Below are positions 11,700 through 23,163 of a stretch of 64,000 bases of DNA, piece by piece. The notes below the pieces were generated by a model. It saw only the letters and a list, made by a program, of their open reading frames with translations, was not told the origin of the DNA and did no database searches. The stretch spans positions 14,427,322 through 14,491,321 of the forward strand of contig OX365955.1 of the NCBI GenBank assembly GCA_947247005.1, written 5' to 3'. Source of the stretch: Spisula solida (taxonomy: Eukaryota; Mollusca; Bivalvia; Venerida; Mactridae). Position numbers and translations under genes: made by a program. Positions within the stretch are counted from its first letter, which is position 1; each line of letters starts with the position of its first letter.

Positions 11700-12075
11700 C
11701 CACACAGTTGTACTTTCAGTGCTTTGATTACGATAAGGGGTGGCCTATACACCACAGCCAGACGCAGAGAATAGTTCTTAATGGTTACAATGCATTCCAT
11801 ATGTTCAAAAGTGGTAAAAACTTTATCATTGGTAGAAGTAAGAAGCTGAAGGTTAAGAGTGTTTTTGTACACAACTGCTACTCCTCCACCGCATCCACCG
11901 CGAGAAACATGTTTGATTTTGTAGCCATTTGGAACAAGCTCAGCGATGCATGATTTGTTGGAAGGTCCCCGAGCCATGTTTCAGTCACAGCAACAATATC
12001 ATAATCATTAGATGATATATAATCTGAAAGGGCAAGACTCTTGTTTTTGACTGACCTTGGGTTTTATACAACACA
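11700..12075 (-). mobile_element. LINE endonuclease 5' fragment
   Basis: On the minus strand the translation carries the N-terminal half of an APE endonuclease: NPRSVKNKSLALSDYI, AVTETWLGD, then after a frameshift ELVPNGYKIKHVSRGGCGGG, AVVYKN and RLAVVYRPP. This is the half that both downstream LINE copies lack. Orientation and order are right for it to be the 5' part of the LINE ending at 10573, separated by about 1.1 kb. It could equally be an independent fragment. Confidence 0.75.
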
Positions 12076-12699
12076 CTTTAATATAAGTTTGGCCTTTGCA
12101 TACAGTGATAGGTTCAAATTTGATCTTTTTCAGATCGTGATGTTTTGAATCATTTTCGTTTTTAAAATGGGTTTCAAGAGATAAAGTTGGTATTACAGTA
12201 GTTATTTCTTGGGGTAGTGTTTGAATGTTTTGTAAATTTACACCTTCATTCAGGTCCCATGTTCGTCTATATTGACCCCCTCTGGTACCCGGAATTTCAA
12301 TATTCCTAACTGTTTTATTGTTGTAAATACATAAGGATCAGGTTTTGTAGGTGATAATTTCCTAATCTCACACAGGCTATACCTATTATATTGTATAATA
12401 TCGGGTACACAATGGGCCATCTTATGCCCGAGGCAAATACACTTATATGATTTCAGGTAAATACTCAAAAATATTATCATAAAACTCAAAATATCACAAA
12501 ATCCACAAATATATACAACACCAAAAATACATATAATATACAGAAAGAATACTTCCATAAACATTCACAGCAAATTCCACGGAAATCACTGCTGTAGTTC
12601 TGTTGATTTAAATCCAAAATCACAGAGCACAAAAAGTTGCAGCCTTACACCTGGCCCACAGACTAGATTCTAGTCTAGGTGTGCATATCCTCTTCACGT

Positions 12700-13150
12700 T
12701 GGTCAGATCAACTTTTAGGGAGTTATGGCCCTTTATTTTTTTACACTTATAAATTGTGTCTGTGCTATTTCTCTGTTACCAATGGATGGATTTCAATGAA
12801 ACTTTTCATGAATGATCAGTACCAAGTCTAGTTGTGGGTATCCTCAGCACACGTTGGTCAGATCAATTTTAACGGAGTTATGGCCCTTTGTTTTTTACAC
12901 TTATAAATTTTGTTCACGCTATTTTTCTGTTACCAATGGTCGAATTTCAATGAAACTTTGCATGAATGATCAGTATCAAGTCTAGTTGTGCATATCCTTG
13001 ACACACATTGGTAGGATTAATTTTAAGGGAGTTATGGCCCTTTGTTTTTTACACTTATAAATTTTGTCTACACTTTTCCTTTGTTACGATTGGTTGGATT
13101 TCAATGAATGATCATATCAGTACAAAGTCTAGTTGTCCGTCAGGGCACAT
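12700..13150. repeat. Tandem repeat, about 155-bp unit, roughly three copies
   Basis: The core GGAGTTATGGCCCTTTGTTT... is followed by TTACACTTATAAATTTTGT, TTTCTCTGTTACCAATGG and GAATGATCAGTACCAAGTCT. It recurs at about 12720, 12877 and 13031. Single units of the same family lie at about 1110 and 7476. The function is unknown; it resembles the tandem core of a bivalve non-autonomous element. Confidence 0.75.
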
Positions 13151-13741
13151 TTAAGTGACTGTGTCAAGCAGTATCAGGGGGTATTCATCACATTCAGAGA
13201 TATTTCTTGTTTTTCCTTGAAACTTGCATGTAAATTATAAGAATTAGCTGCTTCAGATCATTCATATTGATCACAGAATTTGACGTTATTGACGTCGTAT
13301 TGTGACAGCCTCAGGTCACGTCCGTAATCCGTACATATCCGAAATTATGCAAGTTTCACCTGCCAGTTGTGACTTGCATCACATAGCGATTATATCGCCG
13401 TAATTATCATTAAACATGTATAGCAACGATTTATGTATGTATAATTCATGGAATTTCAGTAAATATCATCATCTAACCTGATAAGATAGCTCGGCAAAGC
13501 TTTTCGTCTGTTTTGCTGATATTGAGTTATCCGCCCATGGAAGAACCTGCTGTAACTATGGCGTAGTAATATGGTTGACATTGAAGTTGTTATTGAAATA
13601 TTAAAGATGTGTATATCATGTTGAGTTTATCTTCGCATGTATGTTTAGCAGTATTATTGATAATAAATAGGTTGCTACTTCTGAATCTTACATTTAGTTT
13701 ATTCTGTGCGGCGAGGCAGCACGCACTATTTTGTAATCCGG

Positions 13742-13990
13742 TCCGCGCAATGCTGGGGCATTGCTGGCGCCAACATTTGAATGTATTATATTGCATATAG
13801 TCAACCTTACTAATAGTTGTATTTTATAGTATCTTTGTGTTAAGTTACTTGTATTGTTTAACTGTGTTGTCATTTAGCGCTATTCTACCAAATGCTACGC
13901 TTAGCCCTATCACTATCTTTAGCTGGCACTTTATTTCCTGCAATCTGATTGGCCGCCAGCATGCCAGCATAAGCGCCAGCATTGCGCAGG
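13742..13990. repeat. Inverted repeat GCGCAATGCTGG... / ...GCCAGCATTGCGC
   Basis: GCGCAATGCTGGGGCATTGCTGGCGCC near 13746 is complementary to the AGCATGCCAGCATAAGCGCCAGCATTGCGC block near 13958-13988. The arms are separated by about 190 bp, directly upstream of the TATA-like promoter. Confidence 0.65.
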
Positions 13991-14122
13991 CTATATAAGG
14001 CGCACTGTCGCAAGCATTGTCAGCCCAGCTCAGATCTTTGCATCTAGCACTTGAAACTTTTCGTTTACTAATCCAAGTTTACATACGATTTACAATGGCT
14101 AACCATTACAAGCCTTCTTCAG
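13947..14122 (+). promoter_or_regulatory. Candidate RNA polymerase II core promoter and first exon
   Basis: An inverted CCAAT box (GATTGG, 13947-13952), a TATA box (TATATAAGG, 13992-14000) and an initiator-like TCAGCC at 14020-14025 lie at canonical spacing, with about 30 nt from TATA to initiator. An ATG at 14095 opens MANHYKPSS, and a good donor CAG|GTATAT follows at 14123. The exon would leave in phase 1, which does not fit exon C (phase 0): a direct splice gives a short upstream frame ending after about 20 codons, and translation could then start at the ATG of exon C (15754). It may be an internal promoter of the host gene, or belong to an unrelated gene or element. Confidence 0.45.
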
Positions 14123-14520
14123 GTATATAACTTGAGTATAACATAATCATTAGAATAGATCTTTTGAGATCTTTTAATTCTTTATTTAGGTCTACTGAAC
14201 AGTGCTTGCTGCGGCTCACCTTCCCCTATCCCTTCCTTTTGTTTATCATTGTTGTCGTTTAAGACTATTTCCGTCATCGTATTTTAATGCATAGATCTTA
14301 TTCTATCTTTGGTGTTTGTTAAGAATCTATTCTGCTATTGTTACATGTATGTGGAACCATTAGATACAGGCAAAGAACAATCCTGTCAATTAAATATATA
14401 TTCACTTTACAACGTTGTTTTTCCGTATTTTCTTAGTTTATAGACCTAGTGAGAAGTGGCTCACATTATAGCCCATTCGCATGTCGGGATTGATTTCACA
14501 CGGCTACATATGAGAGAATA

Positions 14521-15113
14521 TAGTCTAACTTGTATTAAGCGACCACTATTGGGAAGTTCTGAAAACGGTCGCTTATCGGAATGGTCGTTTAACACAAATG
14601 TTAGCAACATTGAGTGTAATTAACGAATTTTCAATTTTAGGCTGTCCGAATACCAATCAACTTCAATTGATAAACATAAGTGTGTAAATAAGTTTTATGA
14701 CGATTCTATACTTGTATGCATTGTCATAATAAACATTTCAATTGATCATTTATATAAATTTACTCATAAATTACACAATGCAATTAATGTATTAGACCGG
14801 AATAGACCAGGCTTTTACCCGATTCCAAATGGACAGTGACAACAAGCTAATTGCAGCAAAAGATACAATTAATCCATAATAATGTGTGTAATCGGATTAA
14901 AAATCATCTGTATGACATGCCCTACGGACACAATGGTGATTATCAATGCTGTTTATTGGGGTCCGTTTAACAAAAGACAAACTCTGAAGTGTGAACTAGC
15001 AATACTTTATGATAAGGTATAATTTAATTAACAACCTGTCACTACAGACAACAAGTGATTTGTTTAAGACAAAGGTCGCTTAATAGGTGTAGTCGCTAAT
15101 ACAAGTTAGACTG
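14521..15113. mobile_element. TA-flanked MITE with 17-bp inverted ends
   Basis: The left end is TAGTCTAACTTGTATTAAGCGAC; the right end, read in reverse, is CAGTCTAACTTGTATTAGCGAC. Both sides carry TA (14519-14520, 15114-15115). AGCGACC and GGTCGCTTA motifs repeat near both ends. At 593 bp with no transposase it is a non-autonomous Tc1/mariner or pogo-type element. Confidence 0.85.
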
Positions 15114-15714
15114 TATACAAAAACAGACACCTCTTTTGTAAGCTATTACATAGTTGTTGCATTTTGCAATATTGACATTGGTATATTATGACATTTCATT
15201 CGCAACACGAATTGATATCATTAATGTAATGTTATATCATTGCATATTCATAACCAAACCTTTAGAAAAGTTTCAACGACTTATAATGACAAATGAAAAA
15301 ATCACGGCACTTCTCTGTTGATCACCCCTCGTAGTGATGAAAATGTAATGGAGTGAAAAATGTTTGATTGATTTATTGTAGGTTGTTATAACTCTTGACA
15401 CCTCATTTCTGATGGTTGCAATTACCACTAGGATATGAGGGTTACCATTTTCTATGCCCGCAGAGCACCTAGCAAGGGAAACTCGCCTACATTTACCATT
15501 TTTATTATGTCTTTTGTACGATGGGACATGCGTAATTCAGTCAGTCAGACGACTAATTTAAGTACATTTATATACTGGTACATTGTACTGCTCAATTGTT
15601 TTACTTGTTGGGTCAAATTTTTGTTGCTTCTGTGGAGGCACAGTGACTCAATTAAGAAATTAAAGTTCCTTACAATTGATTATTTTTTCTTTCTATATTT
15701 CACTATATTTTCAG

Positions 15715-15804
15715 GTACATTATTTTATCTCGAAACATGCAAGAAGTAGATCAATGATTTGGGGTTCTACCAGCCAGAAAACAAGACAGGAATTATCCCA
15801 CTTG
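15715..15804 (+). CDS. Exon C of the unrecognised gene
   Basis: A 90-nt exon between TATTTTCAG and a CTTG|GTAATG donor, phase 0 at both ends. It encodes 30 residues beginning VHYFISKHARSRSMIWG and ending RQELSHL. It joins in frame to exon D and, upstream, to exon B (phase 0). An internal ATG at 15754 could serve as a start if transcription begins at the promoter near 13992. The domain is not recognised. Confidence 0.65.
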
Positions 15805-16441
15805 GTAATGCTTATGATTTTAATAAGGCATAAAAATATTTTGTCTCTGCATGGTAACAGGCCCAAAGAAATTATGGTAGACAGGTGGTAATGTTGTTAG
15901 TTTTGTTTTTTGAGGGGGGACTTTTGGAAGTAGAGAAAGAGCAACTACTCTTTGAACAGTATAAAAAATAGCAAACATTTAGACTTTCCCAAATTCATTT
16001 GATTTGTGTTTTTGGTATATTCTAAATAAAATTGTGACGCTTGTATTTCTTCATCAAGTCTGTTACATTGTCATCTTGAAAAAATATTGAAGTCGAAATG
16101 CTGCAATGTTAATTGTTGATGGTATAATTATTGGTATAGCTCACCTGACACTGTTTTTTACCTTGTATACTAACAAAGATAGGAATTATAAACAGGACAC
16201 GGTCGAATAACCGCTTGTTTCAAGTGTAGTGTAGCTAATTATTTGCTTGAGAAGTAGTTATGTACCAGATCATAGGAATAACGACATCAGAAATGCATCA
16301 ATTGTTAATTTTAATTGCTAACAAGGTTAGTGATATTGTCTATTGTCCGCTGACTATATATGGCGTGTTGCAGTTGGATGTGCTATGGTGGGATTATCAC
16401 AGAATTTCATATGATATATAATAATTCTCTAACTATTTCAG

Positions 16442-16554
16442 GATGGTAGTATGCTAGTATACAGACGGGCTGACTGGAAACTCTACTTGTATTATTTTAT
16501 TGGATTTCTTCCCTTTGTATCATTTGAAAAGTCAGTAATTATAATAAGTCATAG
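16442..16554 (+). CDS. Exon D of the unrecognised gene
   Basis: A 113-nt exon, ACTATTTCAG|GATGG to CATAG|GTAAGG, phase 0 in and phase 2 out. It encodes DGSMLVYRRADWKLYLYYF followed by a hydrophobic stretch with GFLPFVSF and VIII. The aromatic and hydrophobic content could form a buried beta-sheet or a membrane-associated segment. At about 15-20 residues it is borderline for a transmembrane helix and is broken by Glu-Lys. Confidence 0.7.
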
Positions 16555-16952
16555 GTAAGGCCAGTTTTTTTGTCTTCTTTTGTTGCATTATTCTTTAAAT
16601 AGATATTTTAGCGGGTTGAAGAGTTAGCGAATTTAGAATTTTATACATCTAGTGTGCGAAAATATCAGCCGTGCGATGTCATATTTCTGTATGGTATTGT
16701 TTGTAGACTATTTATACAAGAAGACATGTTAGTGAATTTTGTATATTTTGAAAAATTCAACAATTTTTCCAGTGTCTATGTCGCTAACTTCACCAGTAAT
16801 CTGTTTCTTATTGTTGCCATAGAAACGTAACATTTGTTACAGTAGACAAAAGTAATTATAATTTAAAGCCAAATAAGTAGGCAACAAAATATGTAACAAT
16901 TACAGATTTAGACAGATTTAGATTATTACTCTCTCATGTTGGTTATTTATAG

Positions 16953-17024
16953 TTTCACGCAGAAAGTGGATGAACATGGGAGTTTACCTAGATTTTCCAA
17001 ACTTCGTCAATGGCTATCTAATAT
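16953..17024 (+). CDS. Exon E of the unrecognised gene
   Basis: A 72-nt exon, TTTATAG|TTTCAC to AATAT|GTAAGT, phase 2 in and out. After the junction Ser it reads FTQKVDEHGSLPRFSKL then RQWLSN. It joins exon D and exon F without breaking the frame. The following intron is about 10.9 kb and filled with minisatellites and mobile elements. Confidence 0.7.
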
Positions 17025-17157
17025 GTAAGTATTTTGTTTATTGTATATGCTCTGGGGGCATTTTTACCCATTGTTTACCCTTTTCTCTACATGTATATAC
17101 CCTACACTATTCCAGGAAGAGATAATTAAGATTGTGTAAAATTCTCATAATATGCAA

Positions 17158-17335
17158 ATTTGGGACAAATCTCATGTGCAACTTTTTTGGACAAATCTCA
17201 TGTGCAACTTTTTTGGACGAATTTCATGTGCAACTTTTTTGGACAAATCTCATGTGCAACTTTTTTGGACGAATCTCATGTGCAGTTTTTTATCAAATAT
17301 CAATATATCATATGCAGCTTTTTTGGACAAATCAA
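17158..17335. repeat. About 27-bp minisatellite
   Basis: Units of CAACTTTTTTGGACAAATCTCATGTG recur about five to six times with A/G alternation (GGACAAAT, GGACGAAT), the last ones degenerate. It lies in the intron after exon E. The short open frames across it are not genes. Confidence 0.9.
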
Positions 17336-17342
17336 CGGCTTA

Positions 17343-17660
17343 TAAGAATGAGGTCGTAAGTACAAAAATGATATTTTGAGAAAACGAGAAAAAATGTCAG
17401 AAAACTACTTTTTACTTATAGCAAAACATGCTTTTTCTACTTGGGTTTGGTCAACATGACCTTTTCTGATTTTCTATTTTTGAAATATCAAGAAAGACCA
17501 CCTTTGGTAATGTCACCTGCCTGTTACTGTAAAATCATTTGATTTCAATAGGACAAAAATTAGTGGTTTTCGTGAAAAAGACCATTTCACAAAGATGTAA
17601 TTTCACGGATATAGGATTTCAAGAAAAGATGGTCAAAATTCACTCAAATGGTCAGAAATA
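17343..17660. repeat. Dispersed repeat, inverted relative of the MITE at 27467
   Basis: AGGTCGTAAGTAC, then GATATTTTGAGAAAACGAG, AAAACTACTTTTTACTTAT and GGTCAACATGACC match, in reverse complement, the interior of the element at 27467-27723. A third relative lies at about 53130-53320. Confidence 0.7.
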
Positions 17661-17990
17661 ATTCAAACGTCAAACAGATATAATAATTGTTTTATTTATT
17701 ATATAATTTATTACATGTTGATATATGCCAGTAAATGTCCCTAAGAACTAGTCTTATACCTGACTGAACTTAGAAGCAAGTATGGTAGCCACTGAAAAAA
17801 AATTGACATATTTATTAGTATATTATTCATTGGGGATTTATTTTCATGGTTGAGGTCACCACGAAATTTAATCCCCCATGAATATCAATGATTTTACAGT
17901 ATGTCATTTTCATCATAATTGTGTTGTCTCCCTTCCATATTTGATTATTGGTGAAAGGCATGACATACAGTGTGAATTTAGTAGTGTTAA

Positions 17991-18750
17991 GTACTTAACA
18001 TGTAATGTCCTTGGGAGAGCAAAGTACTTAACATGTAATGTCCTTGGGAGAGCAAAGTACTTAACATGTAATGTCCTTGGGAGAGCAAAGTAGTGAACAT
18101 GTAATGTCCTTGGGAGAGCAAAGTAGTTAACATGTAATGCCCTTGGGGGAGCAAAGTAGTTAACATGTATTGCCCTTGGGAGAGCAAAGTAGTTAACATG
18201 TAATGTCCTTGGGAGAGCAAAGTAGTGAACATGTAATGTCCTTGGGAGAGCAAAGTAGTTAACATGTAATGTCCTCGGGAGAGCAAAGTAGTTAACATGT
18301 AATGTCCTTGGGAGAGCAAAGTAGTGAACATGTAATGTCCTCGGGAGAGCAAAGTAGTGAACATGTAATGTCCTTGGGAGAGCAAAGTAGTTAACATGTA
18401 ATGTCCTCGGGAGAGCAAAGTAGTGAACATGTAATGTCCTTGGGAGAGCAAAGTAGTTAACATGTAATGTCCTTGGGAGAGCAAAGTAGTTAACATGTAA
18501 TGTCCTCGGGAGAGCAAAGTAGTGAACATGTAATGTCCTTGGGAGAGCAAAGTAGTTAACATGTAATGTCCTTGGGAGAGCAAAGTACTTAACATGTAAT
18601 GTCCTTGGGAGAGCAAAGTAGTGAACATGTAATGTCCTTGGGAGAGCAAAGTAGTTAACATGTAATGCCCTTGGGGGAGCAAAGTAGTTAACATGTATTG
18701 CCCTTGGGAGAGCAAAGTAGTTAACATGTAATGTCCTTGGGGAGCTAAAG
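17991..18750. repeat. 33-bp minisatellite, 23 units
   Basis: The unit is GTAGTTAACATGTAATGTCC then TTGGGAGAGCAAA. The 760 bp correspond to 23 units with almost no length change. Variants alternate at GTACTTAAC/GTAGTTAAC/GTAGTGAAC and TCCTTGG/TCCTCGG. A five-unit run (CTTAAC, GTGAAC, GCCCTTGGGGG, TATTGCCC, TCCTTGG) near 18057 reappears near 18587, which suggests block duplication. A single relative, GTAGTTAACATGTTTCACCC, lies at about 27417. The 33-bp stop-free unit makes long minus-strand open frames that are spurious. Confidence 0.97.
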
Positions 18751-18807
18751 TACAGGCCTGCCATAATAAAATCATGCAAAAGGCTAAGATTTTAGCATAC
18801 ATTGAAT

Positions 18808-18970
18808 TAAAGCGCGCGAAGATGACAAATTCAATATTCTGCGCTTAGCGCGCGAACCCCTTAATGCCGCTTACCGCGTGAACCGCCTTATTCAAGCCAC
18901 TTAGCGCGTGACCCCTAATGCCACTTAGCACGCAAACCGCCTAATTCAAACCGCTTAGCGCGCGAACCAC
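18808..18970. repeat. GC-rich degenerate tandem repeat
   Basis: GCTTAGCGCGCGAACC(CC)TTAATGCC-type units recur about five times with decay (GCGCGTGAACC, GCGCGTGACCC, GCACGCAAACC, GCGCGCGAACC). It is locally far more CpG-rich than its surroundings. Confidence 0.75.
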
Positions 18971-19195
18971 CTAATTATAAGCCCATCAAGAATTCAAATG
19001 GCCTAATAAAAAATGTCCTTTATTGAATTGTAATTATTAGATAGAGCAATACAAACTTATTGTTCTGTAATATTAAGGTCCTAGAATAAAACCAATGTAG
19101 AAGAGCCCTACATTAAAAAATTTGGTAGCCTTGTCCAGGCAAAATTTAAAAAAATGCAATTTCCTCAATTCTAATAAATGAAGTAGCAAAATATA

Positions 19196-19602
19196 CAGTG
19201 CCCACCAAAAATAAGTATACAGTAAATAATTGTTGTATACTTAAACTAAGTTAAATTATTCAATATCTATTTATCAGACGGTCACAAATATACTAGTTTC
19301 TGAAACTTCAGTTTCTAAATGAGTCAAAATAGAGATAGAAATAAAGATGAAGATGTTCGGAACTAAAATAACCATGTGATCAAAAAGGCTGAATTTTTCA
19401 TCTTTTTTTGACAAAGTTTCCATTCAAGAGGTACAAAGATTTTGCGCCTAGGGTACCAATTAATGTATGGTCTTTCCATTTAATAAACAAAAATATTCCT
19501 TAACTTCAAAAATTTTGTTGTTTCACTGTTTTGCAAATAGTTTTGTTACAAAAAAGTAAATGGGGAAATAACATCTGTATACTTTTTTTTGGTGGGCAGT
19601 GT
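19196..19602. mobile_element. Tc1-like MITE (CAGTGCCCACCAAAAA ends)
   Basis: The left end is TATACAGTGCCCACCAAAAATAAG; the right end reads, in reverse, TATACACTGCCCACCAAAAA. About 26 bp of inverted repeat is flanked by TA. At roughly 407 bp it carries no transposase. CAGTG ends and TA flanks point to the Tc1/mariner superfamily. Confidence 0.85.
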
Positions 19603-19732
19603 ATATTTAACTGACTTGAACAAATATCGACAAGTACATTGTATTTCAATCATTTTCGATAATAGACACCTATAGTACAACCAGGGCTAAGCATTATTTA
19701 GAGATTAATAACTGGGCGCGCTGTGGCATTGG

Positions 19733-19806
19733 ATGATAATATCCCCGACACGACGATAATGGCTCAAGGACGCTAGCCCGAGTGCCATTATCAAGCGCCG
19801 GGGTAG
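19733..19806. repeat. Inverted-repeat structure with GATAATATCCCCG motif
   Basis: GATGATAATATCCCCGAC is followed by GATAATGGC ... GCCATTATC, a 9-bp stem, and CGCCGGGG. The same GATGATAATATCCCCGGC motif forms part of a strong hairpin at about 26913-26957, so this is probably a decayed member of the same family. Confidence 0.6.
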
Positions 19807-20139
19807 CTAGCTGACAGCTAAAGAAAACAAGCAATGTTATATACCAAAATGTTCGCCTATGTACGTACTATATGGAACTGCCGGCATAAATTGTCAACAC
19901 GTGGTGTGGACCCGGAAATTCAAGATGGCGTCCAAGATGGCCGCCATAAGTTTCAAATACACTTAAAATACTATGTTCTCATGCATTTTTATTCATTTAT
20001 GTATATAGTCACAACTATTTGCTTAGATATTATTCATTTGATAATGTGCATCATATGGACATACAAGACTGACCACTATGAAGTCAAGGCCAAAGTCATA
20101 TCAAGGTCAAGTTACGAAAAATATGCCCTATGGAATATG

Positions 20140-22130
20140 CAACACCGCATAGTACAGGCATCCCAAGACCATATGGAGTACATAACACTTGTCAAGAACA
20201 ACCACCCAATGTTACATTCGGTACTCACCATCACAGAGTACAGCCATCCAATGCCGTATGGGGTAGTCAATACCACTTATTATAGCCATACTAAGTCATA
20301 AGGGGTACTCTCAGCCAAACCCTTTGGTATGCTTACCACTACCAATTACACCAGTATCAGGCATGACTGCATGGGTACTAATCACCATCATACATTAGGC
20401 CTGAATGGGGTGTAACCAACACCAAGTACACCCATATCATGTCCTAAGGGGTTCTTAAACCACTTAATAGTCAATCCAGGTCTTATGGGGGACTAATAAC
20501 ACTGTCTATACATGCATTCCGTAACCAATGGAGTACTTACAACTGCCCAATACAACCATTCCTGTTGAATTCTTAATGGCGCCAGCTATATCTGAGGCCC
20601 TATGGGATACTTAACACCAAGAGGACAGCCAACCAAGACCATATTGGGTACTCACCACCCTGAATTATAGCCATAGTATGCCATAAGAGGTACTCACAAC
20701 ACCTGAGTAAAGCCATATACATGTAAGTCTCTATATGGTACTCACCATTACTGAGCACAGCTGTACAAGGCCCTATGGGTTACTCACTAGTACAAAACTA
20801 CAGTCATATAAGGCCGAAAAGGGTACTCATCCCAAATAATTACAGATTTCATACCCCATAGGGGTGCTCATAACCAATGACTTACAGTCTCACCAAGTTG
20901 TATAGGGTACAAAGGAGTCACAACAACATAGTACAGACATCCAAGGCCCAATCACCACCACCAATTACAGTTTATATTTGCACTAAGTGGTACACATAAC
21001 CATTGAGTACAGTCACACCTGACTGTGGTACTTACCACCAGCGGTAACAACCATACTATGTCCTAAGGGGTACTCGGACAAACTGAATACTGCCATACCA
21101 GGTGCAATAAAGCCATCATTGGCTCTATTGGGTAATTCCCCACCACCACTTATAGTCATACTAATCCCTACGGGGTAGTTGTAACCACTAGATATAGCCA
21201 TACCAGACCCTATGTGGTATTTACCACTACCAGCCTTCTTAGACCCTATGCCCTACTCACAACTACTGTGTACAATCATACTATGCCTGAGAGATACTCA
21301 TAGTCACTGAGGAAAGCCATTCAATGCCCTATTTGGTACTTAACACTGCCTAGTACAGTCGTCCCTGGCCAGCTTATGTACTCACCTCCACAAGTTCAAC
21401 CATCTCAGGCCCAATTGGGTACCCACCTATACAGAGAACAGCCATCACAGGTCCTATTGACTACCCTATACCACTGAGAACAACCAGCCCAGGCCCCATT
21501 TGGTACCAACCACCTCAGAGTACAGTAATGCCAGGCCCTGTTAGGTACCCACTACCTTTGAGTACAGACATCCCGGGCTGTATTGGATGCCCATCACCAC
21601 AGAGAACAGCAATCCCAGGTTCCATTTGGTATCCACAACCTCAGAGTACAGTCATCTCAGGCCCTATTGGGTACCCACCAAATCTGAGTACAGTCACCAA
21701 AGCCGTTTTGGGTACTCAACACCACAGATTAAGCAATCCCAGGCCTCATTGGGAACCCATCAACACAGATTTCAGCCATCCTATGCCATATTGGGAACCC
21801 ATCAACACAGATTTCAGCCATCCTATGCCATATTGGGAACCCATCAACACAGATTTCAGCCATCCTATGCCATATTGGGAACCCACCAACACAGATTTCA
21901 GCCCTACTATGCCATATTAGGAACCGGCCAACACAGATTTCAGCCCTTCTATGCCATATTGGGAACCCACCAATACAGATTTCAGCCACCCTATGCCATA
22001 TTGGGAACCCACCAATACATATTTCAGCCATCATAGGCAATATAGGAAACCCACCAACACAGATTTCAGCCATCCTATGCCATATTGGGAACCCGCCAAT
22101 ACAGATTTCAGCCATTCTAGGCCATATTGT
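20140..22130. repeat. 42-bp satellite, old and degenerate on the left, homogenised on the right
   Basis: From about 21757 to 22125 nine or ten nearly identical 42-bp units are visible (CAACACAGATTTCAGCCATC then CTATGCCATATTGGGAACCCAT). To the left, back to about 20140, the same cadence (GTACTCACCACC...GTACAGCCAT...AGGCCCTATTGGG) continues in increasingly diverged form. This gives almost 2 kb of one array with an age gradient. Open frames here are by-products. Confidence 0.85.
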
Positions 22131-22259
22131 GTAATTACCCCACTTATTAAAGCCTTAAAATGCCATATGATGCAGCAATTCCTGACTACATGTCGTATGC
22201 AACAGATGCAATACTGGCTCTACACAGATATGAAAATATAAGCAAAGGCTTTAAACTAT

Positions 22260-23160
22260 GAACAGTAACAGTTTACACTATTTTAAGAGTATTTTACCTT
22301 AAATGATCTTGACCTCTCACTGGTCAGTATTGCACAACAATTCAGGTAGTCGCCATAAGATAATTATGCACCTATCAATCCTTTTCCTCCAGTGGGGGAG
22401 TGGCGGACAGACCAAGAGGAATTGGACAATTTTACTTTTGGGGTCTAATTCCTGGTGCACCCTAGAGAATGTTTCAAATGTGTATATAGTAAATGTTAAA
22501 AAGTCATGTGTGTGCATAGTGTTCTCATGAAGATATTAAATCGAGGGGCAATCTGTGTTCTAGTTTCAAAGTTTGATTATTAAATTTGTGTGTGTTTATT
22601 AAGTTTAATACATATTGTATAAAGCAAACAAAAATATTTGTACGTTTGGGATTTTACAATGATAGGTCAACATTGTGTTAAAATTACAGCATATATGATA
22701 TTGTAAAGTTTGTAAGTAAGGTAACGTAAATTGAAACATATATTTTTTTTAATTGCATGTGTTGAAAGTTCAAATGCAAACTGGGATAAAAGATATTTTG
22801 ATATGAAAATCAATTATTTTTTAGTGATAAAGTTTATCTAAAGTAACAGAATACAAGGCTAGTAAATTGTAATTTTTGTTTGATATTTAAATACCCGGTA
22901 CATGTACATGATAGTTTACATGTTGTTTAGTTAAATATACAGTTTGAACTGCAAACCTATAATAATTTTTGAGTAGGATTTAATTGTTATTTTTTACTTT
23001 TAATTGTTTTAAGTACGTTTTTAAGACACTGAAGACATGAACTTAAATGTGTATGTTTGGTAACATAAAGTGCAATGCAGTATTGCCTTAACATATCTTA
23101 CAAGTAAGAGACTTGTTAATATATATAATATAGACCATTATAAACATATAAAGTGGTATT
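22260..23160. other. AT-rich intron, no feature seen
   Basis: This 900-bp stretch has long A/T runs and no splice-framed exon, element ends or repeat that I could identify. Confidence 0.4.
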
Positions 23161-23163
23161 ATA

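Noticed and set aside
17991..18750. CRISPR-like appearance (regular units of about 33 bp)
   Set aside because: There are no unique spacers, units are contiguous, and the host is a eukaryote.
17913..18802. Minus-strand open frames of 271-288 residues with ALPRTLHVNYF repeats
   Set aside because: Product of the 23-unit 33-bp array; two frames are open at once, as expected from a repeat length divisible by three.
21528..22115. Open frames of 128-149 residues on both strands
   Set aside because: By-products of the 42-bp satellite.
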